From Nitrospira sp. (GTDB lineage: Bacteria > Nitrospirota > Nitrospiria > Nitrospirales > Nitrospiraceae), in NCBI GenBank assembly GCA_022226935.1, contig CP092081.1, forward strand, positions 4,144,900 through 4,208,899: a stretch of 64,000 bases of DNA, read 5' to 3'. Of the stretch, positions 34,523 to 41,747 are shown piece by piece (positions within the stretch are counted from its first letter, which is position 1; each line of letters starts with the position of its first letter). The notes under the pieces are model-generated. The model did not search any database and was not told the origin of the DNA. It saw only the letters and a program-made list of their open reading frames with translations. The position numbers and the translations under genes were made by a program.

Positions 34523-35791
34523 ATGAACCATATCGCACTTCTCCTTCACCGATGGGCTGGATTGCTCATGGCCGGATTCCTGATCGTGTCGGGACTGACC
34601 GGCGCCGTGATTTCTTGGGACCACGAGCTGGATGAGTTGCTCAATCCACATTTGACTCGTGTGGAAACCCAAGGCCGTTCGCTTGATAGTCTCGAGCTCG
34701 TCCGCATGATCGAAGCCCGTGACCCGCGTGCGCGCGTCAACCTGATGCCGATGCAAGCGGAGCCTGGTGAATCCCTGGCCTTCGGCATCGACCCTCTTGT
34801 CGATCCGGCCACCGGCCGATTATACGAGATCGGCTACAACCAGCTGTTCATCAACCCTGCGACAGGTGAAGAGTTGGGCCGGCGCGAGTGGGGGGGCGTG
34901 TGGCCGGTCACGAAAGAAAACCTGATGTCGTTTCTCTACCGACTGCACTATACGCTGCATCTGCCCGAGATGTGGGGGATCGATCAATGGGGCATCTGGT
35001 TCATGGGTGGCATCGCGATCCTCTGGACGCTGGACTGCTTCGTCGGATTCTATATCACGCTTCCCCGGCAGCTGCAGAATCACAGTATGCTCGACCCGTC
35101 TCGTGCCGGTTGGTGGGCACGCTGGGCCCCTTCCTGGAAGATCAAGTTCTCCGGCACCTTCCGGCGGATCAATTTCGATATCCACCGCGCGTTCGGCCTC
35201 TGGGCTTGGGGATTGCTCTTCATGTTGGCCTTTACGGCCTTTTCCATGAATTTGTATCGGGAGATATTCTACCCGGTCATGTCGCTGGTCACGCAGGTCA
35301 CGCCCTCCCCCTTTGACCTGCGCGAGCCGACCGATAAACATCAGCCGATCACCCCGGCGATCGGCTATGCGCCGATTATCGAGCGGGCCAGAGAAGAAGC
35401 CCGGAAGCGGGGTTGGCGCGAACCGCTGGGCGATGTGTTGTACAGCGCGGAATTTGGTATTTATGGCGCCCGGTTTTTCCGGCCCGGAGATGATCATGGC
35501 GCGGCCGGCGTCGGCCCGCCGGTGTTGTATTTCGACGGAGGGGACGGGCAGTACCTCGGCGATTATCAACCCTGGAAAGGGACCGCCGCCGATCTTTTCG
35601 TGCAAGCCCAATTTCCGCTGCATTCCGGGCGGATTTTCGGTCTGCCGGGACGGATTCTGATTTCCGTGATGGGACTCGGGACGGCAATCCTGTCCATCAC
35701 GGGGGTCATCATCTGGTGGAGAAAGCGAGCCGCCTACGCCAGACGCGAGCAACGGCAAGAAGTGCAGTCGCCGGCCATGACCGCGACATGA
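34523..35791 (+). CDS. PepSY-domain transmembrane protein, putative ferrisiderophore reductase (copy 2)
   Basis: About 422 residues, longest PepSY protein of the window. The four recurrent histidines are present: LLLHRWAGLLMAG, YRLHYTLHLPEMWG, FDIHRAFGLWAWG and FPLHSGRIFGLPGR. Membrane segments lie around residues 10-30, 150-175, 210-235 and 360-385 (approximate). It belongs to another branch than copies 3 and 4. FoxB/PiuB-type ferrisiderophore reduction is the likely role, inferred from family and position after cassette 5. A GAGG ribosome site precedes the ATG at 34523. Confidence 0.82.
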   Translation: MNHIALLLHRWAGLLMAGFLIVSGLTGAVISWDHELDELLNPHLTRVETQGRSLDSLELVRMIEARDPRARVNLMPMQAEPGESLAFGIDPLVDPATGRLYEIGYNQLFINPATGEELGRREWGGVWPVTKENLMSFLYRLHYTLHLPEMWGIDQWGIWFMGGIAILWTLDCFVGFYITLPRQLQNHSMLDPSRAGWWARWAPSWKIKFSGTFRRINFDIHRAFGLWAWGLLFMLAFTAFSMNLYREIFYPVMSLVTQVTPSPFDLREPTDKHQPITPAIGYAPIIERAREEARKRGWREPLGDVLYSAEFGIYGARFFRPGDDHGAAGVGPPVLYFDGGDGQYLGDYQPWKGTAADLFVQAQFPLHSGRIFGLPGRILISVMGLGTAILSITGVIIWWRKRAAYARREQRQEVQSPAMTAT

Positions 35792-35866
35792 GACTAAGAT
35801 GCAGGATACGTTCGTATGTCCCACGAACCGGGAATGCGCCGGAATTCATGATGGAATGTAGGTGAC

Positions 35867-36250
35867 ATGGCGTCTCCACGTGGGTTTACCGTTTGGTTCA
35901 CGGGCCTGCCCGGTGCGGGGAAGACGACCCTCGCGCGGTTGCTCGCGACCGAATTGGGCCGGCGCGGCCTGCGGGTGGAAACGTTGGATGGCGATGAAGT
36001 CCGGCAGCGCCTGACCAGGGGATTGGGGTTTAGCAGAGCCGACCGCGATGAAAATGTTCGCCGCATTGCATACGTGGCGAAACTCCTGTCTCGAGTCGGC
36101 GCGGTAGCGATCGTGGCCGCGATTTCCCCCTATGCGGCGGCACGAGAGGCGGCACGAGCGGAAATCGAAACGTTTGTCGAAGTCTTCGTCCGATGTCCGC
36201 TTACCACCTGCATGTCACGCGATCCCAAGGGACTCTATGCGAAAGCCCAT
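35867..36250 (+). pseudogene. cysC: Adenylylsulfate kinase gene, 3'-truncated
   Basis: The first 128 or so codons encode an APS kinase: P-loop [15 protein letters not shown], then [23 protein letters not shown] and [15 protein letters not shown], up to [10 protein letters not shown]. The usual last 60-70 residues are missing; at about 36250 the sequence changes abruptly into a PepSY gene in another frame, which lets the open frame run on to 36316. APS kinase phosphorylates adenylylsulfate to PAPS; this copy lacks the C-terminal part and is unlikely to be active. Confidence 0.82.
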
Positions 36251-37031
36251 TGTGGTACCTCATCCACAAATGGACGAGCCTTATCTGTACTGTCTTTCTC
36301 TTGTTGCTCTGCCTGACCGGTCTGCCGCTGATCTTCGGGAAAGAGGTCAACCGTTGGACCGGCATGGCGGTGGAACCGCTGAAGATGGCTGCCCATCTGC
36401 CCCGTGCTGACTTAGATGTGATGGTGGCCGATGCCCGCGCACGACGACCACACGACCATGTGCAGTTCGTGTCTCAAGACGACGGACCGACTTGGTTTGT
36501 CTTCATGGGTGAGACGCCCGATGCCCTCGAACAGTCGCGACGTTCATGGATGACGGTCGGACGGGTGAGTTATTGCAAGATATCCCGCTCCGCCAGGGGT
36601 TCATGTACGTCATGCTGAAGCTGCATGTCGATCTCTTTGCGGGATTACCAGGTACGTTGTTTTTGGGCGCGATGGGCCTGTTGTTCATCGCATCGGTGAT
36701 CTCCGGCATTGTCGTATACGGACCTTTCATGCGAAAGCTGCCGTTTGGAACAGTCCGCCAGGAGGGCAGTCGGCGGTTGACCTGGCTCGATCTGCATAAT
36801 CTGCTGGGCATCGTCACTGTCGCATGGGTGCTGGTCGTGGGGCTGACGGGCGTGATCAATACGCTGGCGCGGCCGATCTTCGCCCAGTGGAAAAATACGG
36901 AGTTGGCCGAGATGACGGCACCTACGCGAGGCAAATCACCACTCACTCAGTTTAGTTCGTTTCAGCAGGCGGTCGAACAGGCCGAGGCAACGCAGGTCTT
37001 GGCAGAGCGTGAGTTGAAAGCCGCATTGTGA
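36250..37031 (+). pseudogene. PepSY-domain transmembrane protein, truncated and frameshifted
   Basis: The sequence matches PepSY copies 3 and 4 closely ([68 protein letters not shown]). The first ten or so codons are replaced by cysC, the frame shifts near 36540, and the last third, including the fourth histidine and last helix, is absent (the frame ends after AEREL). It is a dead third copy of the cassette 6/7 PepSY gene. Confidence 0.85.
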
Positions 37032-37072
37032 GTTGACGGTCAGACCTCCGAGAGGTCATCCGCCAAAAGAAA

Positions 37073-37471
37073 CTATCCGCTGCCGCCGCCGAGCTGCTTT
37101 CGCAGCCAGCGGATCAGTTCATCCTTCGGCATTTTGCCGGCCGCGACCCGGCGCGTCGCGGTTTCGAGGTCTTGGGGAGCAATGGTCAGATCAATGCCGT
37201 TCTTATCGAGGAACACAAACGCTGCCATCACTGCCGCTCTTTTATTGCCATCGAAGAACGGGTGGTTTTGAGCGAGGTGGAAAAGATAGGCCGCGGCCAT
37301 AGTGGCGAGATCCTCATGCAAATAGACACCGCCAAACTGTTGCCGAGGCATGGCGACGGCTGCATCGAGAAGGCTGTGCTCTCTTATTCCTCCCATGCCG
37401 CCTTCGTGTTCAATGGCGCTGGCGTGAATGATCATCACGTCCTCCACGCTGAGAAAGACGATCTCTTTCAT
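37073..37471 (-). CDS. Doc-family (death-on-curing) toxin
   Basis: A 132-residue Fic/Doc-fold protein with the active-site motif HPFFDGNKRAAVMAA, the form used by Doc toxins, and the N-terminal LSVEDVMIIHASAIEHEGG typical of that family. Doc-type toxins phosphorylate translation factor EF-Tu. It lies four bases after a small AbrB-like gene on the same strand, which would be its antitoxin. Orientation is opposite to the surrounding receptor array. Confidence 0.88.
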   Translation of the reverse strand: MKEIVFLSVEDVMIIHASAIEHEGGMGGIREHSLLDAAVAMPRQQFGGVYLHEDLATMAAAYLFHLAQNHPFFDGNKRAAVMAAFVFLDKNGIDLTIAPQDLETATRRVAAGKMPKDELIRWLRKQLGGGSG

Positions 37472-37475
37472 CGGG

Positions 37476-37703
37476 TCAGTCCGCCAATCGCTTGAGCATC
37501 GGCCCGTATCGACGACGCATCTTCTTGAGCGACTCCTCGACCTGCTCTCGCCCTATTCCGACGTTGGCCGGCGTGATGACGAGGGCATTACCGCTGAGTG
37601 TGATCTGAAGGGGGGTGTCCTCCTTGATGCCGAGCGCTTCCATCATCGGCTTTTCGATGACCAGCGCCATGCTGTTCCCATGCTTCTGAAGGGTTTTGAT
37701 CAT
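37476..37703 (-). CDS. AbrB/MazE-type antitoxin
   Basis: A 75-residue protein starting MIKTLQKHGNSMALVIEKPMM, the swapped-hairpin AbrB/SpoVT/MazE DNA-binding fold, followed by LGIKEDTPLQITLSGNALVI and a basic, helical C-terminal tail that probably neutralises the toxin. The ATG at 37703 follows GAGGTGCGAG; the longer open frame (to 37724) would add seven residues and is less likely. It precedes and probably represses the Doc gene. Confidence 0.82.
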   Translation of the reverse strand: MIKTLQKHGNSMALVIEKPMMEALGIKEDTPLQITLSGNALVITPANVGIGREQVEESLKKMRRRYGPMLKRLAD

Positions 37704-37724
37704 CTCGCACCTCAGTTTGCACAA

Positions 37725-37743
37725 TGTTATAACATGATCATGT
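37725..37743 (-). promoter_or_regulatory. Palindromic operator ahead of the toxin-antitoxin pair
   Basis: Two palindromes, gttataac and acatgatcatgt, lie 20-40 bases upstream of the antitoxin start. On the minus strand a TATAAC -10-like box overlaps the first. AbrB-type antitoxins usually bind such repeats to autoregulate. Confidence 0.4.
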
Positions 37744-37884
37744 CGATGTCCATCACGTCTTCTTGTTCATGACGCGAGAGTTTTCGTTCTCGGCCATGTT
37801 CGATTTTGAGTGCAGGATCTGACCGATCACCATCGAACCTGTTCCAGAGAGGCGGAGTATCTCGTTGAGGAGAGTAATGCGAAC

Positions 37885-38010
37885 GCATGACCTATGCGGA
37901 GGTGGGCATCGGCCTGGAAGATTTCGCAGAGTACGGTGGTCAAACAGATAGTGAAAGCGTTGGCGTTTTGCAAACAGCGTGTCCAAGAGGACAGTGTCTC
38001 GCAGCCGTTT
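37885..38010 (+). pseudogene. FecI-type sigma factor, C-terminal remnant of a lost cassette
   Basis: Only the region 4 helix-turn-helix remains, in two frames: MTYAEVGIGL, then after a one-base shift KISQSTVVKQIVKALAFCKQRV. The recovered pattern matches the other sigma factors of the array (compare QSTVVKHMIKAVDFC in cassette 3). No region 2 is present. Confidence 0.7.
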
Positions 38011-38039
38011 CTTGATGGAACCATCACGCTCCTCAAGCG

Positions 38040-38862
38040 CTATCGTTCCACAGGGTCTACCGCATCGGAACCGCATGGACCGCGGCGGCGCTCCTTCCTA
38101 AGAAATTGGCGGATCGCCGGCGCGATTGCGGCCACGGTCGCGGCCCTGACGGTCGGCCTGTGGTGAATGAATGTGGAATCCTCTCCTCCCGACTATGTCA
38201 CCGAGACAGACGAAATGCAGACGGTTGCCTTGCCTGACGGCTCGCAGGTGGACATGAAGACGAGCACCGCGATGACCGTCGAGATGCGTCAGGACAGGCG
38301 AAGGATTTCTCTCTCCAGGGGCAAGGCATTCACCACCTTGGCTGCGTTCCACATCACCCAGCCCAGCGCGTTTATTAATCCTGCCACAAACACGTTCAGC
38401 GTCGAAGGCGAGCAGCGCAACCGGGGATTGGAGTTCAACGTATTCGGAGAGGTGGCGGAGGGTCTTCGACTTCTCGGCGGGACGAGTTACATTGATGCCG
38501 AACTGACGAAGACTGAAGGAGGCGTGAATCAAGGCAATAAAGCCGCGGTGGCCCCGTTTCAACTCACGCTCTACGGGGAATGGGATGTGCCTTTCTTGCA
38601 CGCGCTGACCGTCACCAGCCGTATCACGCATGCCTCCTCGCAATATGTCAATTTCGAGAATACCCAAAGACTACGAGAATGGACCCAGTGGGATCTCGGT
38701 GCGCGGTATCGGTTTGAACGGGCCGACGGCAAACCCAGTACGATCCGCGCGTTTCTGGAGAATGTCCTCGACAACAAGGCCTGGTATGGCAGTTCCCAAG
38801 CCGGACAGATCTTTATGAGAGATCCTCGTACGTTTTTACTCTCGACCACGTTTGATTTTTAG
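38040..38862 (+). pseudogene. FecR fragment fused in frame to the C-terminus of a TonB-dependent receptor
   Basis: First part: a FecR membrane helix (WRIAGAIAATVAALTVGLW), a stop at 38163, and then an ATG at 38167 that begins the periplasmic FecR domain (DEMQTVALPDGSQVDMKTSTAM, ISLSRGKAF). At about 38331 the sequence passes in frame into a receptor barrel (LAAFHITQPSAFINPATNTF, VEGEQRNRGLEFNVFGEVAEG, ending STTFDF). The 231-residue open frame is thus a chimera left by a deletion of several kilobases. It has no signal peptide and should be non-functional. Confidence 0.8.
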
Positions 38863-39311
38863 GATGACCTTCCACGCGCATTCACGGTGAATGCGCGCGC
38901 GCACGATTTTGCGACAGGTTGCCGATGAACGAGGGAAAGATCGAGTGGTCCGAAAGGCTCATTCTGAGGTTCTGGCGAGGCGACGCTCAACACGCAGAGA
39001 CGGCAAAAAAATTTACGCCAGACCAGTCGGCTGCGCCGTGATATGCAGGTATTCGGCTCACCGTTTTTCGCACACCTCCCCTCAATCTTGAAATCGAACA
39101 TGGTCATCTGGCGCCAAAGCTGGCATATTTCTTCGCCAACCGGCTCACTCACGACCAATCCGTCACGCACGCCTCACGACGTTCATATTGAGCTGTGAGG
39201 AGTGACGTTGATTTTTCACCTCCATCGGCTGTAGAGATCTGCCGGCGAACGTCGTCCAGGTACTGGGCGACGCGCGCGCGCGAAGAACCGGGCAGACTAG
39301 GAGTTATTCAC
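38863..39311. other. Intergenic stretch, no gene seen
   Basis: Between the decayed cassette and the small membrane protein. Open frames are short and unrecognised; probably remains of the same deletion. Confidence 0.4.
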
Positions 39312-39512
39312 ATGATAATGACGAGCTTACGCAAGAGTCAGATTTGGGGAATGCCGATTGCCCTCGGCGTCGTGAGCGCCGTTGGCTTGCTCTCCGCTCT
39401 TCTTGGAGACGGTGTATGGGACGCGCTGTCCTGGATTGCGTTGACGATCCCGATCGCCGTTCCCTTATGGCACATCGCCCGATCTACGCCCTGCGAGCGC
39501 CACGGCGCATAA
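39312..39512 (+). CDS. Small two-helix membrane protein
   Basis: A 66-residue protein with two hydrophobic helices, MPIALGVVSAVGLLSALLG and WIALTIPIAVPLWHIA, joined by a DGVWDALS turn. I recall proteins of this size and pattern next to PepSY and siderophore receptor genes in Proteobacteria, but cannot name the family. Start at 39312 or the ATG six bases later. It lies downstream of the collapsed cassette and may be its surviving partner. Confidence 0.6.
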   Translation: MIMTSLRKSQIWGMPIALGVVSAVGLLSALLGDGVWDALSWIALTIPIAVPLWHIARSTPCERHGA

Positions 39513-39925
39513 TGGCCACCAGAAGATGTCGTCTTACCCCGGCGACGTGCCGGTGCCCCATCTCCGACCGAAGGCCGGGATTCAGATACACCACTGCTGT
39601 CGAGCCGATACAAACTCCACCATGTTCGATTGCGAACAGTGCGGTTCACGCGAGATCGTACGTCTTACTCTATAGCCCCTCTGTCCCAGTTCGACAGAGT
39701 GCCCCGCCCCTTCAACAAGGCGCCGGGCAGCACGTAGGGAGCCGGACGATATACCCCCGTTCGGCTCCCTACTTCTTTTGGCTCCATGCTGCTTGGTCCA
39801 AGGGGAGCAGCCATAACAAGGACGGAACCTCTCCTGACGCTCGGCGAGGCGCTGCGCAACAGGCGCGATGTTCAGGGTAATCGCCACCACCGGTCTGCAT
39901 TTTTTGCCGTCGTGATACGGAACCC
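39513..39925. other. Intergenic stretch with a terminator-like hairpin
   Basis: No gene supported. It contains the hairpin at 39736-39774 and short minus-strand frames that look like chance. Confidence 0.4.
39736..39780 (+). terminator. Rho-independent-like terminator
   Basis: A 14-position stem (gtagggagccggac/gttcggctccctac, with one G-T pair) followed by TTCTTTT. It probably ends transcripts coming from the small membrane protein region. Confidence 0.55.
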
Positions 39926-39939
39926 TAACATTCCCTTCC
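39926..39939 (+). promoter_or_regulatory. Repeated element TAACATTCCCTTCC ahead of cassette 6
   Basis: It shares 13 of 14 bases with the cassette 7 copy and lies 110 bases before the preferred sigma start at 40036. It would lie only 29 bases before an alternative ATG at 39955, which argues for the downstream start. Confidence 0.5.
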
Positions 39940-40035
39940 GGCCCTCAACCTCTTATGATCGTGCCGCCGGATCGAACGGCATCGGCCACCATCGGCGCCA
40001 CACGCGATCGAGTGCCTTCGACAACTCACACCATC

Positions 40036-40536
40036 ATGCACAGCGAACTTTTCCATCTGTTTCAATCCTGCGTGCTGGACCTTCGGCGGTTCTTGTTCAA
40101 ACGCGTTCAATGTGAAGACACGGCGGCGGACTTATGCCAGGACACATATCTTCGGCTGGCACGGCTCAAATCGTCCGCCCACGTGCACAATCTTCGCGGA
40201 TTCATCTTTCAAATTGCAGACAATTTAGCCATCGATCATCTTCGATCACGGACGCGCTTTCAGCAACAGTATGGCGGCCCTCCGTCGGACGAACTGGCGG
40301 CATCGGCGCCACTCCCGGATCGCGAGTTCGCCGCCAAACAAGAACTGGCGATTCTAGAAACGGCCATCGCTGAATTGCCCCCCAAATGCCGGAGGGCATT
40401 TCTCCTGCATCGCGTGCGGCAGCTGAGTTATGAGGAAATCGCGATTCAACTCGACATCGCGCAATCGACCGTCGAAAAACATATCAGCAAGGCGCTGGCG
40501 CATTGCCGGCATCGACTGAATCAGAGGGGTCGATAG
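40036..40536 (+). CDS. FecI-type ECF sigma factor, cassette 6
   Basis: A 166-residue ECF sigma factor. Region 2: SCVLDLRRFLFKRVQCEDTAADLCQDTYLRL and NLRGFIFQIADNLAIDHLR. Region 4: RQLSYEEIAIQLDIAQSTVEKHISKALAHC. The ATG at 40036 (MHSELFHLFQ) fits family length. Its FecR begins about 30 bases after the stop. Confidence 0.88.
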   Translation: MHSELFHLFQSCVLDLRRFLFKRVQCEDTAADLCQDTYLRLARLKSSAHVHNLRGFIFQIADNLAIDHLRSRTRFQQQYGGPPSDELAASAPLPDREFAAKQELAILETAIAELPPKCRRAFLLHRVRQLSYEEIAIQLDIAQSTVEKHISKALAHCRHRLNQRGR

Positions 40537-40565
40537 GACAGTCGACGGACACATCGAAATTTGGG

Positions 40566-41600
40566 ATGATCCCTCCCGACTCATCATTCGCAGGACCTAT
40601 GAGTTCGACGTCTACACCAGACCCCGAAGCGCATGTGATCAAGGAAGCTTCCGAGTGGTTCGCTCGCCTTCGCGCCACGGATGTGACGCCGCGCGAACAG
40701 GACGCATTCACGCAGTGGAAAGCACAACACCCGACGCACGAAGAGGCCTACGACGCCTTGTGCCGCTTGTGGGCCAAGCTGGAAGAGCCCAGTCACGCGG
40801 CCTTTCGAGCCGAACGCCCCATCGCGAGTCCATCGGGCCACTCCCCGCCTACCGAGAGAAATCCGTCCGCATCGAGAATCCTTGGCGGTAAACGGAGCCT
40901 GGTGTTCGCCGCGGTGATCGCGTTGCTGACGACGGTGGCGGCACTCTGGATTCCACATGCGCTGCACAGGTGGAAGAGCGATGTCAGCACCGAGGCCGGT
41001 GAACAACGTCACCTGAACCTCGCGGACGGATCCACGGTGCTGCTGAATACTCAGAGCGCGCTGGCTATCGGAACCTGGCGAGATCGCCGCGAGGTGACCT
41101 TGCTCAAAGGAGAAGCCGCCTTTTCCGTCACACCGGACCCCGAGAAACCGTTCATTGTCGCGGCGGGACCCGGAACGGTTCAGGTCGTTGGGACGAAATT
41201 TTCGATCCGTAAACATCCGGATCGTGTCACCGTGACGGTCTCAGAAGGTACCGTCACCATTCACGCGACGGTCTCAGCTGATCCGGTACGAGTCCAGGCG
41301 GGCCAGGAAGTCTCTTACGACACACAGGGTATCGGCCCCATTAGAAACGCCGATTTCATGAAAGCCTTGGCCTGGCAGCGAGGACAACTGGTCTTTACCA
41401 TGGAGCCCTTGTCCGGCGTCATCGATGAGCTCAACCGATACCATTCCGGCGCCATGATCCTGGCCAATCCCGCCCTTCGTCCACGAGTGGTCAGCGGAGT
41501 GTTCGCGACGAACGATCCTCTGCGCGTCCTTGATGCGATTACCCAGACGCTCCACGTTCGCTCTCTTTCCATTGCCGGCCGCGTGGTTCTTCTCTACTGA
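40566..41600 (+). CDS. FecR-family anti-sigma/sensor, cassette 6
   Basis: A FecR of about 344 residues: IKEASEWFARLRATDVTPREQDAFTQW, membrane helix LVFAAVIALLTTVAALWIP, periplasmic AGEQRHLNLADGSTVLLNTQSAL and LLKGEAAFSVTPDPEKPFIV, C-terminal PRVVSGVFATNDPLRVLDAI. Starts at 40566 and 40599 are both plausible; one at 40503 would overlap the sigma gene. The receptor follows after about 150 bases. Confidence 0.88.
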   Translation: MIPPDSSFAGPMSSTSTPDPEAHVIKEASEWFARLRATDVTPREQDAFTQWKAQHPTHEEAYDALCRLWAKLEEPSHAAFRAERPIASPSGHSPPTERNPSASRILGGKRSLVFAAVIALLTTVAALWIPHALHRWKSDVSTEAGEQRHLNLADGSTVLLNTQSALAIGTWRDRREVTLLKGEAAFSVTPDPEKPFIVAAGPGTVQVVGTKFSIRKHPDRVTVTVSEGTVTIHATVSADPVRVQAGQEVSYDTQGIGPIRNADFMKALAWQRGQLVFTMEPLSGVIDELNRYHSGAMILANPALRPRVVSGVFATNDPLRVLDAITQTLHVRSLSIAGRVVLLY

Positions 41601-41747
41601 CGGCACCTCGGCACTCACAGCTTCTCCATCACACCGCTCGAAGGTTTATTTCATTTTTGAATAGTGGTCATCCGCCGCGCATTCGTCTTAACGATACAGC
41701 AGGCAGCAGTGCCTTTCGACAAGCGTTCACATATGGAGGCGGCAGTG

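Noticed and set aside
39582-39890. 102-codon minus-strand frame over the terminator hairpin
   Set aside because: No ribosome site or recognisable domain, and it runs through a terminator-like hairpin; a chance frame.
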